Below, one piece after another: positions 25,648-32,967 of a DNA stretch of 38,304 nt. The notes under the pieces are model-generated. The model did no database searches and was not told the origin of the DNA. It was given only the letters and a program-made list of their open reading frames with translations. A program made the position numbers and the translations under genes. Position 1 is the stretch's first letter, and each line of letters begins with the position of its first letter. The stretch is taken from contig JASMLK010000082.1 in assembly GCA_030748735.1 (NCBI GenBank), positions 1-38,304 on the forward strand, given 5' to 3'. The DNA is from Myxococcota bacterium. GTDB lineage: Bacteria; Myxococcota_A; UBA9160; UBA4427.

Positions 25648-25976
25648 TGGACGTGAACAACTCGGATAGCAAAAACAGCTTCTGGAAGCGCGTTGCACTG
25701 ATCTCGCTCGTCGCGAGCCTGGCCGCGTTGATGGCTGCGCCCGCATTCGCGCAGCACCGGCGTGGTGACCGCGACAACGATCGTCCGCGGCTCAACATCG
25801 ACCTCAGTGGTGATCGCGCAGACCGACGCGAGGCACGACGCGAACGGCGGCAAGAACGCCGACGCATTCGTCGCCCGGTTTCGAGCGTTCCCGAACCCTC
25901 GGCCGCTCTGCTCTTCGCCGGTGGTGGCCTGATCGTCGCCCAGGCGATCCGCATGAATCGCCGCAAGAAGAAATAG
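25647..25976 (+). CDS. Small arginine-rich PEP-CTERM exported protein
   Basis: A 109-residue protein with a Sec signal peptide (LISLVASLAALMAAPAFAQ). The short mature region of about 45 residues is strikingly rich in Arg, Asp and Glu (RADRREARRERRQERRRIRR). A C-terminal sorting signal follows: VPEPSAALLF, a hydrophobic helix, and the basic end RRKKK. PEP-CTERM proteins are cut and anchored by exosortase (XrtA/EpsH) in bacteria making exopolysaccharide biofilm; the exosortase must lie outside this window. GGAG at 25632-25635 precedes the ATG. The gene is single, with an inverted repeat overlapping its start and a strong terminator after its stop. The basic mature part could bind acidic polysaccharide or nucleic acid; that is inference. 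Confidence 0.85.
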   Translation: MDVNNSDSKNSFWKRVALISLVASLAALMAAPAFAQHRRGDRDNDRPRLNIDLSGDRADRREARRERRQERRRIRRPVSSVPEPSAALLFAGGGLIVAQAIRMNRRKKK

Positions 25977-25995
25977 GCGCGCGAGATTGATTCAC

Positions 25996-26036
25996 TGAAA
26001 GCCCCGCTCGGCTCGTGCCGGGCGGGGCTTTTTCGT
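25996..26036 (+). terminator. Rho-independent terminator after the PEP-CTERM gene
   Basis: AAAGCCCCGC pairs with GCGGGGCTTT, with an inner CGGC/GCCG stem, and the hairpin is followed by a T-rich run (TTTTTCGTTTT). It starts about 20 bases after the PEP-CTERM stop. It is the clearest terminator in the window. Confidence 0.9.
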
Positions 26037-26094
26037 TTTGGTCGTTCATCGAGGCGGGTTCCGCGTCGCGACGAGTCCCTCTCGCCGTGATGTC

Positions 26095-26215
26095 GACAGC
26101 CCATTGAAAAACCCTTCGGTCGCCATCCGCAACCCTTCGACCCGGCCTCTGCGTTGCGCAACAGCGGCCGTAGCCGTGCTACGCCCACTGTCACACGCCT
26201 TGATGCCGAGCCGAT
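26095..26215. repeat. Candidate dispersed intergenic repeat
   Basis: The 330-base gap 25977-26306 contains the terminator and then non-coding sequence. Within it, GACAGCCCATTGAAAAACCC resembles the CAGCCC-TTGAAAAA ends I recall from small mobile intergenic elements in deltaproteobacterial genomes. It is followed by an imperfect stem around CGTAGCCGTGCTACG. No second complete copy is in this window, so the element call rests on resemblance. Confidence 0.25.
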
Positions 26216-26306
26216 TGACTACGGCTGGCTCGGTCACGGTTCTTCGACGAGCTGTTAAGCTCCGCAGCCATCACCGCGAACGCGATGCTCGCGAGAGGGT
26301 TTCGAT

Positions 26307-27125
26307 TTGGAAGAGAATCCCGGCACTGGGACGGGGCGCCCAGGGCGCGGCGCAGACATCGGGACGAAGCCGGGCGGTGAACGCGAGGCGGTCGCCCGCA
26401 TCATCGCGAACCAGCGCAGCCTGATCGTCCGGCTCTATGCGCGGATTCGCTTTCTGATCCTCCGCCAGACCTTCTTGCAGGAGATCGGCCAGTACCTGCC
26501 GCGGCAAGGGCGGGTGCTCGACCTCGGCTGTGGCTTCGGGCTCTTCTCCCTCTATTTCGCGCTGGACGCTCCCGAAAGGAGAATGGTCGGGGTCGATCTG
26601 AATCGAGATCGAATCGAAGCGGCCAACGAGTGCGCGAAGAAACTCGGCGTCGGCAACGTCGACTACACGGCACAAAACGCACTCGACTGGCAGGGGCATG
26701 GACAGTTCGACGCGATCTTCATGCTCGACCTGATCCACCATCTCCCAAAAGAGGAAGTCGAACCCTTCCTTTTACGCGTTGCCGAGCTGCTGGCAGCGGG
26801 CGGCACACTCCTGCTGAAGGACGTCTCCGACCGGCCCCGCTACAAGATGTGGTTCACCCTCCTGCTCGACCGCCTGATGGTCGGCGCAGAACCGATCCAC
26901 TACTGGCCGCCTGCAGAACTCTGTGCCCTGGTGGAACGCCTCGGCTTCACGGTAAAGCGCCACACGATCAACGACTTCCTGCCCTACCCCCACATGCTCT
27001 ATGTCTGCACCCGTGCGGGGCAATCGCGACGCGACCAGGAGCCTGACCCGCGAGAGCGGAGGTCGCCATGTCCGAGATCATCGACTTCGAAGCGTTTCAC
27101 CGCGACGAACTCCCCAGCAGGCTGA
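26307..27125 (+). CDS. Class I SAM-dependent methyltransferase
   Basis: A 272-residue enzyme. Motif I is VLDLGCGFG (70-78); the acidic end of strand 2 is GVDLN (D97); motif II-like FDAIFMLDLIHHLP and post-motif AAGGTLLLKD follow in order. It resembles small methyltransferases acting on lipids or small molecules; the acceptor cannot be told. The start is TTG 26307, supported by GAGAGGG about eight bases upstream. The last 20 or so residues (RERRSPCPRSSTSKRF) overlap, in another frame, the first codons of the PhyH relic at 27068. The natural stop may therefore have been lost, giving a foreign-looking C-terminal extension. Confidence 0.85.
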   Translation: MEENPGTGTGRPGRGADIGTKPGGEREAVARIIANQRSLIVRLYARIRFLILRQTFLQEIGQYLPRQGRVLDLGCGFGLFSLYFALDAPERRMVGVDLNRDRIEAANECAKKLGVGNVDYTAQNALDWQGHGQFDAIFMLDLIHHLPKEEVEPFLLRVAELLAAGGTLLLKDVSDRPRYKMWFTLLLDRLMVGAEPIHYWPPAELCALVERLGFTVKRHTINDFLPYPHMLYVCTRAGQSRRDQEPDPRERRSPCPRSSTSKRFTATNSPAG

Positions 27126-27334
27126 CGTCGTCATCGAACTCACCCCCGAACAATGGTCGGGGGTCGTGCGCGAAACCCTCACCGCGCCCGGCCTTCTCTA
27201 CAGCGGCAAAGCGAAAGGCCTGAAGGGCAACGCGATCGGCTTCGTGACCTTCGATCCACGGCTGCGAAGACGGGCAGATCGAACATCTGTCCAAGGTCGC
27301 CGGTCGCATGAGCGAGCCCGACGAGAGCGACTGA
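27068..27334 (+). pseudogene. PhyH-family (phytanoyl-CoA dioxygenase-like) relic in three frames
   Basis: Three pieces in different frames line up in order. First, ATG 27068 starts IIDFEAFHRDELPSRL. Second, from about 27120, ADVVIELTPEQWSGVVRET and APGLLYSGKAKGLKGNAIGF, a segment I recognise from the SCP2-like N-terminal part of large PhyH-type oxygenases. Third, CEDGQIEHLSKVAGRMSEPD, ending at the stop 27332-27334. The whole is under 90 codons against several hundred in the family, and the iron-binding HxD...H core is gone. A good start and a clean end remain while the interior has been lost in at least two deletions. The family assignment is from memory of the N-terminal pattern. Confidence 0.55.
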
Positions 27335-27338
27335 GCGA

Positions 27339-28610
27339 TCAATCGCGCACGAGTTCGAGAAGCGAAGCCTCGCCCGGCACTCCGACGCGCAGCGGGAAAC
27401 CGTAGAAGCCGGTGCCGCGGTGGACGTAGAGGCGGTTCGATCCGCGCGCGAAGAGGCCGTGGTCTGGCCAGGCGCTGCGCGACAGAACGGTCCAGTCGAG
27501 GCCGAAACTCACGAGGCCGACTTGACCGCCGTGGGTGTGACCCGAAAGCACGAGGTCGACCGCACCGGGCTCGATGTCCCGAAAGCCGAGCGGGTCGTGC
27601 AGCATGAGCAAGCGCAAGTGCCCTTCTACACGGGGGTGAGCCGCCAGCAGGTTCGTGAGGTGTTCGGCGCGGCCGTGCCAGACATGATCGGCGCCGATCA
27701 ACTGAACGGGACCGGCGGGAGTCTCAGCGATACGCGCATCGTCGATCAGCAGATCGATCCCGTTGCGCAACAGGCCGGCGCGCACTTCTTCGGGTGCTTC
27801 ATGGTCGTGATTGCCAAAGATCGCGTAGCAGTCCCCCTCGCGTTCGCGCAGCGCTTCCAATGCTTCGAACAATGCGCCGGGCGTCCCCATGCTTTCCATC
27901 GTGAGAAAGTCACCCGTGAGCAAGACCAGATCGGGGTCGTGTTCGAGCAGGCTGGAAACGATGCTGCGAAGTGAACGAACCGATTGCCAGGGGCCGAGAT
28001 GGGGATCGGTGATCTGCACGATCCGCAGCGGGCGGGTTTCGAGAGGAGGCGGTTCCACGCCGCGATGTCGTTCGACGGGGGCGCGTTCGACCGTGGACGG
28101 GCCGTCGTCGCCAAGACGCACGCGAACGACTTCGGCGACCGGGCGCGTCGACGTCACGACGGACAGGCACGCCAAGACCGGCGGGAGCAGGTCGAGCCAC
28201 GCCAGCGCGAGCAGGCCACTTTCGTAGTCGAGGGCCGCGAAGACGAGCCTCAACGGAAGCCACACGAGCAGCCACGCGATCATCATCGCGCCGGCTGCGA
28301 TCGTCACCTGCCCCGGAACACTCACGAGCGCGCGAAACCAACGCGAGCGCATCTGGGCCCGCACGAGATGCGAAAGGTGAACGCCCGCGACGACCACGGC
28401 GTAGAGGGCGAGACCGCGGAAGGCCGGGAGCCAGTCCGCGCTGAACCAGGTCTCGAGACGCCCCTCGCCGACGATCACCCCCGGCATCGAAAGCAGGAGC
28501 ACGACCGAGACGAATGCCGCGTAGGTCTTCCCTCGAACCCGCAGCGCGTAGAGGGGAACCCCGACCACGACGGCGGCGATCAGCAGGTAGAAGACAACTT
28601 CGAATGTCAC
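27339..28610 (-). CDS. Membrane-anchored calcineurin-like metallophosphoesterase
   Basis: A 423-residue protein. Four hydrophobic helices lie in the first 150 residues, followed by a complete metallophosphoesterase domain: TDPHLG (D202, H204), GDF (D234), GNHDH (N267, H268), LHDP (H338) and GHTHGG (H358, H360). The layout matches the YaeI/YkuE group, which acts on UDP-diacylglucosamine-like lipids or nucleotides, but the substrate is not known. GTG 28610 is chosen because the first helix starts right after; upstream codons look non-coding. No clear ribosome-binding site is visible. It ends five bases after the PhyH relic on the opposite strand and is divergent from the hydroxylase gene, with about 90 bases between them. 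Confidence 0.9.
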   Translation of the reverse strand: MTFEVVFYLLIAAVVVGVPLYALRVRGKTYAAFVSVVLLLSMPGVIVGEGRLETWFSADWLPAFRGLALYAVVVAGVHLSHLVRAQMRSRWFRALVSVPGQVTIAAGAMMIAWLLVWLPLRLVFAALDYESGLLALAWLDLLPPVLACLSVVTSTRPVAEVVRVRLGDDGPSTVERAPVERHRGVEPPPLETRPLRIVQITDPHLGPWQSVRSLRSIVSSLLEHDPDLVLLTGDFLTMESMGTPGALFEALEALREREGDCYAIFGNHDHEAPEEVRAGLLRNGIDLLIDDARIAETPAGPVQLIGADHVWHGRAEHLTNLLAAHPRVEGHLRLLMLHDPLGFRDIEPGAVDLVLSGHTHGGQVGLVSFGLDWTVLSRSAWPDHGLFARGSNRLYVHRGTGFYGFPLRVGVPGEASLLELVRD

Positions 28611-28699
28611 GCGCGCGCAGGGTAGCGGATCTGCCTGGCGGGCCGCGCACCTTCGCCCCAAGCCGGACGAGTGCCAACCGCGGAGCTAGGGTTTCGCGC

Positions 28700-29404
28700 A
28701 TGTCCAACCTCGAATATGTAACCATCGCACTCGCCATCGCGAGCCTCGCCGCCGCCGCGTATGGTGCACGGCTCTTGTTGCAGCGGCAGCGACGCAAGAA
28801 CTACGTCGTGCGCGAGCTCCCCGACTTCTTGACGCCCGAGGAGTGCGATCGAATCATCGATCTCGCGAAGCCCCTCATCCAGAAGAGCATGATCGTGCGC
28901 AAGGGCGAACAGAAGTCGAACCACACGCTACGGACCAGCAGTACGGCGTTCCTGAAGAACACGAACGACGCGATCGTGAAGCGGGTGAAGCGACGCATCG
29001 CCGAAGTCACCGAGACCGACCTGCACTGTCAGGAACCCCTCCAGGTGACCCACTACGATGAGCACGAATACTACGTGCCGCATCAGGACGCTCTCGGGTC
29101 TGGCGGGGCAGAGACGGGCGAAGCGGGAGACCGCTACTGCACGCTGATCGTCTACCTGAACGACGACTACGGCGGGGGATGCACGTGCTTCTACAGGATC
29201 GGGGCACGCGTCAAGCCCGAACGCGGCAAGGCCGTGTTGTTCTACAACCTGACCGACGACGGCAGCAAACCGCACCCGCTCTCGCTGCACGGCGCCGAAC
29301 CGATCACCCACGGCGAGAAGTGGCTCGCCAACCAATGGATTCGGTTGCGTCCCTATGGCGGCGCAAACCGCAAAGCACGGCGCGCCAAAGCGCGCGCGAA
29401 GTAG
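28700..29404 (+). CDS. Prolyl 4-hydroxylase-like Fe(II)/2-oxoglutarate oxygenase
   Basis: A 234-residue protein. An N-terminal membrane helix (about 5-27) is followed by a P4H-alpha-type double-stranded beta helix. Iron ligands are H128 and D130 in VPHQDA and H197 in PLSLHGAEP; K207 in HGEKWLANQWIR is in place to hold 2-oxoglutarate. All catalytic residues are present. Such enzymes hydroxylate proline in peptides; the bacterial target is unknown. ATG 28700 follows GGAG/AGGG sequence and starts just before the helix. The thioesterase ATG comes 16 bases after its stop, so the two are probably one transcript. Confidence 0.9.
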   Translation: MSNLEYVTIALAIASLAAAAYGARLLLQRQRRKNYVVRELPDFLTPEECDRIIDLAKPLIQKSMIVRKGEQKSNHTLRTSSTAFLKNTNDAIVKRVKRRIAEVTETDLHCQEPLQVTHYDEHEYYVPHQDALGSGGAETGEAGDRYCTLIVYLNDDYGGGCTCFYRIGARVKPERGKAVLFYNLTDDGSKPHPLSLHGAEPITHGEKWLANQWIRLRPYGGANRKARRAKARAK

Positions 29405-29420
29405 CGAGGAAGTCATCGTC

Positions 29421-29840
29421 ATGGCCGACGTCGAAGAAACGAACGCCCCCGAATTCATGAACGACATGGGCATGCGCTCGGGCGCTGTCGTGGACGGTGA
29501 ATCGATGCTCGAACTCGAGCTCGCCCCGGGCCACATGAGTCGCGCTGATCGCGCCCACGGCGGCGTTCTGTTTTCGATGCTCGACAGCGCACTCGGTCGT
29601 GCAGTGCTCTCGCACCTGCCCGAAGGCCGCGGCTGCGCGACGGTCGAGATGAAGATCAACTACTTCCGCCCCGTGCAGCACGGAACGATCATCGCACGCG
29701 GCCGCATGAAGGAAATGACGAAGAGCCTCGCCTACGCCGAGGGTGAGATCACCAACGACGAAGGCAAGGTACTCGCACGCGCCTCCGGAACGTTCTTCCT
29801 GACCAGGACCATGCAGCAGTCGGAACGAGAACGCGTGTAA
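29421..29840 (+). CDS. PaaI-family hotdog thioesterase
   Basis: A 139-residue single hotdog domain. The signature HGGVLFSMLDSALG (46-59) carries the catalytic Asp55 position, and the later strand VEMKINYFRPVQHGTI is typical of PaaI/YbgC-like acyl-CoA thioesterases. These split CoA thioesters of aromatic or fatty acids in the cytoplasm. GAGGA precedes ATG 29421 by about eleven bases. It sits between the hydroxylase (16 bases) and the DUF169 gene (26 bases) on the same strand, which looks like an operon. Confidence 0.92.
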   Translation: MADVEETNAPEFMNDMGMRSGAVVDGESMLELELAPGHMSRADRAHGGVLFSMLDSALGRAVLSHLPEGRGCATVEMKINYFRPVQHGTIIARGRMKEMTKSLAYAEGEITNDEGKVLARASGTFFLTRTMQQSERERV

Positions 29841-29866
29841 CGAAGCGACATGAACAGGAGCATTGC

Positions 29867-30667
29867 ATGACCACGGCGAACTGTTGGAACGACAAGAACG
29901 AATACGACTTCCGCAAGCTCTGCGACGACCTGGTTCGTCTGCTGCGCATTCAGGCCACCCCCGTTGGCATGAAGCGATTCAAGACGGTGGCCGAGCTCGA
30001 CGAGATTCCGCGTCTTCGTCGTGTCGACCCGTCGACGAAGCTCGCAACCGACCAGATCGTCGGCCAGGCGCGCTGGATCGGTTACACGTTGGGCGTCACG
30101 ATGGAAAACCTGATGGGCCCACAGTGTGGAGCGGTCGTGGGCCTGCATCCGCCCGACGAGGAATGGCTGTCGGGCAACCAGTTCAATGGCGTCTGGTACG
30201 GAAGCCTCGAAGACAGCGCCGCGCATCAACGCGCGATGGACTGCGCGAGCTATGGCGAATACGAGGCGCTGGTCGTTTCGCCGCTGGTCTCGGGGCGGAT
30301 CGACAACCCCGACATCGTTCTCGTCTACGCGACCCCCGGCCAGATGATCACGCTGATCAACGGCTATCAGTACGTCGACTACAAAAAGTGCGAGTTCAGC
30401 GTGGTGGGCGAAAGCGCGTGTGCAGACAGCTGGGGGCGCGCGCTGAAGACGGGCGAGCTCTCGGTTTCGATTCCCTGCTACGCGGAGCGGAAGTTCGGCG
30501 GTGTTCAGGACGACGAACTCCTCGTCGCCATGCCGCCAAGCGACCTGCCCAAGATCGTGGAAGGCCTCGAAGCGTTGAGCCGAAGCGGTCTGCGCTACCC
30601 GATCCCGAATCACGGCATTTCGCTCTCGCCAATCGCGAGCATGGCGCAAAGCTACGGCTCGAAGTAA
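29867..30667 (+). CDS. DUF169-family protein
   Basis: A 266-residue protein with the DUF169 pattern: an early LLRIQATPVGMKRF, then GYTLGVTMENL, CGAVVGLHPPD, ESACADSWGRALKTGELSVSIPCYAERKFGG and a final VEGLEALSRSGLRYPIP. Conserved cysteines lie at the GESACAD and SIPCYAERK positions. The biochemical role of the family is not established; cysteine and metal or cofactor binding have been suggested. AGGAG lies seven bases before ATG 29867. The 3' end overlaps the convergent sulfotransferase by 16 bases. Confidence 0.88.
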   Translation: MTTANCWNDKNEYDFRKLCDDLVRLLRIQATPVGMKRFKTVAELDEIPRLRRVDPSTKLATDQIVGQARWIGYTLGVTMENLMGPQCGAVVGLHPPDEEWLSGNQFNGVWYGSLEDSAAHQRAMDCASYGEYEALVVSPLVSGRIDNPDIVLVYATPGQMITLINGYQYVDYKKCEFSVVGESACADSWGRALKTGELSVSIPCYAERKFGGVQDDELLVAMPPSDLPKIVEGLEALSRSGLRYPIPNHGISLSPIASMAQSYGSK

Positions 30668-31467
30668 CGGACGACCGGTCGAGTCGCGAGGTGTGACTCG
30701 ATCTCCTTCATGAGGCTCGCGTTGCGCGGTTCTTCGAGGACCGCGTCGATCAGGGCGGCGTTTTCGTCCGCTTCGCGCCGACGACGCTCCATCGCTTCGT
30801 CCGACACCGGGCGCGGCGATTCGATCAGCGAGGGGTCGCCCATGACGCGGCTGCGATCGAGGGGGGCGCGGTGGAAGGCCAGCTGATCCTCTTCCAGCTC
30901 GAAGCCCAGCCCCTCCATCAGCTCGCCCAGGGTGGCTGCGGGGTCGGCCGCGAGATTCTCGTAACGGACGAGGGCGCCGCCGATGTCGTCCACCAGCCCC
31001 GCGAGGCGCTCGTGGGACGCCCTTGTGTCGCCCAGAAAGGCCTCGAGGGTCGCCCGCGAGAGCGCTGCGTCGTCATGCCCCCACCAACGCCGGGCCCCTT
31101 CGAGCTTCGACAGCAGGCAGTGGATCGGGTCACGCTGGATCCAGATCACGCGGGTTGCACGATTTCGCGCCAGCGAGCGGGCCGAATCGAGCGCCCACTG
31201 TGTCGTTTCGTCGTTGGTGGTGGTCTCCTTGAAACCCGTCACCAGGGAGGGGGAAATCGGCGTGCCGGCGAAGCGATCCAGCATCTGGCTGCGAAAGGCG
31301 TCGAGGGTCTCGGGAACCGCGGGGCGTGACCGCGGCGAAGCGTTCCACGGCTCATAGAAGAGGTGAAATCGAGAGTGCCGATCGATCAGGGTCGTAAGCA
31401 GCGTGGTGCCACTTCTGGGCAGGCCCAGAACGACCACACACGCCGGTCGCGACTCGCTCGACTGCAT
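30652..31467 (-). CDS. PAPS-dependent sulfotransferase family protein
   Basis: A 271-residue protein. The 5'-phosphosulfate loop is LGLPRSGTTLL (14-24) and the 3'-phosphate-binding region RVIWIQRDP lies near 120-128, so the PAPS site looks complete. Family members transfer sulfate to carbohydrates, lipids or small molecules. ATG 31467 is chosen because the loop starts soon after and AGGGG lies upstream; the frame is open further but has no family sequence. It is divergent from the SDR gene at about 100 bases. With the GT-C enzymes this adds to the number of possible glycan-decorating enzymes here, but a direct link is not shown. Confidence 0.85.
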   Translation of the reverse strand: MQSSESRPACVVVLGLPRSGTTLLTTLIDRHSRFHLFYEPWNASPRSRPAVPETLDAFRSQMLDRFAGTPISPSLVTGFKETTTNDETTQWALDSARSLARNRATRVIWIQRDPIHCLLSKLEGARRWWGHDDAALSRATLEAFLGDTRASHERLAGLVDDIGGALVRYENLAADPAATLGELMEGLGFELEEDQLAFHRAPLDRSRVMGDPSLIESPRPVSDEAMERRRREADENAALIDAVLEEPRNASLMKEIESHLATRPVVRYFEP

Positions 31468-31573
31468 TGAAGAAACCCCTTTCGGCTGCCCGCTCGCGAT
31501 TGAGTGTAGCCGGCCCGCTTTCTTACAGTGAAGGCCGCGCATCCGAGCAGAAGCCTCATGAAAGGACGAAGGA

Positions 31574-32377
31574 ATGGATCTCGAACTGCAAGGCCGCACA
31601 GCAGTCGTGACGGGAAGCCATCGCGGCACCGGGAGCGCCATCGCGGCTGGCCTGGCGAGCGAGGGAATCCACGTCTTCGTCCATGGTTTCGAGGAAGGCC
31701 AGGCCGACCCGATCGTCGAGGAGATCCGATCGGCGGGACACCAGGCCGAAGCGGCCTTCGGCGACATCACCTGCGACGAAGGAAGCGAACGACTCGTTCA
31801 GCAGTTGAGTGAACGCGGTCGTCCGATCGACATCCTGGTGAACAACTACGGGGTCGCTGAAGGCGGCAAGTGGATGCGGTCGACGAGCGTTGACTGGGCC
31901 GACATCTATCAGAAGAACGTCATCTCCGGCGTTCGCCTCACCAACGCCCTGGCGCCCGGGATGAAAGATCGCGGCTGGGGCCGGATCGTCTGGCTGGGCA
32001 CGGTGGGTGCGCTTCGACCTGCCGCGCGCATGCCGCACTACTACGCTTCGAAAGCCGCACTCGCGAACGTATGTCTGAGTCTCGCGAAGGAACTCAGCGA
32101 AACCGGTATCACCGTGAATCTCGTATCCCCCGGCATCATCTCGACCCAAGAGGTGAAGGCCGCCATCCGAAGCCGCGCCGAGAAAGAGGGCTGGGGCGAC
32201 GACTGGAACGTGATCCAGCAAAAGGCCATGGAAGGCATGTTCGAAAACCCGGTCGGGCGCTTCGCCGAACCGCGCGAAGTCGCGGACCTCGTGGCGTTTC
32301 TGTGCAGTCCCCGGGCGGCATACATCAACGGTTCGACGCTTCGAATCGACGGGGGCGCGGCGGATGTCGCGGTCTAG
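31574..32377 (+). CDS. Short-chain dehydrogenase/reductase with Thr in place of catalytic Ser
   Basis: A 267-residue classical SDR. The cofactor loop is TGSHRGTGSA (13-22), then NNYG (90-93, usually NNAG), N115, Y156 and K160 in YYASK, and the tail INGSTLRIDGGA. The expected Ser thirteen residues before Tyr156 is Thr143 (WLGTVGALRP). Thr can keep the hydroxyl, but this is uncommon. AAAGGA sits seven bases before ATG 31574. Substrate is unknown. A MFENPVGRFAEPREVAD segment near the end is standard. Confidence 0.92.
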   Translation: MDLELQGRTAVVTGSHRGTGSAIAAGLASEGIHVFVHGFEEGQADPIVEEIRSAGHQAEAAFGDITCDEGSERLVQQLSERGRPIDILVNNYGVAEGGKWMRSTSVDWADIYQKNVISGVRLTNALAPGMKDRGWGRIVWLGTVGALRPAARMPHYYASKAALANVCLSLAKELSETGITVNLVSPGIISTQEVKAAIRSRAEKEGWGDDWNVIQQKAMEGMFENPVGRFAEPREVADLVAFLCSPRAAYINGSTLRIDGGAADVAV

Positions 32378-32394
32378 CGGCCCGACGAGACGAC

Positions 32395-32460
32395 AAGCGA
32401 GTGAATGACGCAGTGCATGCCGTAGTACGGCACTTAGCGAGGCTGGATTCCCGCAGATAG
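32395..32460. repeat. Palindrome-centred intergenic element
   Basis: In the 208-base gap after the SDR gene, TGCCGTA-G-TACGGCA (32418-32432) is a perfect 7+1+7 palindrome inside ACGCAGTGCATGCC...CACTTAGCGAGGC. The centre resembles the GCCGTAG...CTACGCC stem at 26165-26185, so the two may be diverged members of one REP-like family. The rest of the gap shows nothing recognisable. Confidence 0.3.
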
Positions 32461-32585
32461 TGTTCGCATCCAGCACGCAACACACGTGATCAAACGAACG
32501 ACTACTCCACCATCCCCCGACTGAAGCGAAGATCGCGGCGAAGCAAGCCAGATCAGAAGAAACGAACGACCTGCTGTGGGACGAG

Positions 32586-32965
32586 ATGACCGTCGCCACA
32601 CGGCGTTCCTTGCGGCTTTTTTGGGATACGTCCCCGCGCCACTTCAGCGCGCTGGTCGTCGCGTCGGGCAGCTGCTATCCGCAGACCAGCTCGCGATGGC
32701 ACCATTGATTCCATGGCTCGGCCTGTTCGCTGGCATCATGCTTCTGAGCGGGACTCTCCAGGCGATCAAGGGCTACGTCGAGTCGATTCTCGCGTTCGAC
32801 CTGGACCGCGTCATTTCGCGCCAGATTCTCGAGCACCGGTTGTCACTCGACGTCTCGTTCTACGAGACCCCCGAGACCCACGACCTGCTACAACGCGGTT
32901 CCAAGTTCGCGAGACGAGAGTCCCTGCGCTTCATCATGCAATTGCAGAAGGCGCTGAACGGATAG
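32586..32965 (+). pseudogene. ABC exporter relic, N-terminal membrane part only
   Basis: ATG 32586, preceded by GGGACGAG, starts SLRLFWDTSPRHFSALVVAS, a normal first helix of an ABC exporter, and this frame soon ends. In the next frame the sequence continues LLSADQLAMAPLIPWLG, SGTLQAIKGYVES, FDLDRVISRQILEH and SFYETPETHDLLQRG, which is the helix 3 and coupling-helix region, then stops after MQLQKALNG. The nucleotide-binding domain with Walker and ABC signature motifs is absent. A frame-shifting loss near 32650 and loss of about 450 C-terminal residues explain it. It ends three bases before the convergent GT-C gene. Confidence 0.65.
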
Positions 32966-32967
32966 AT

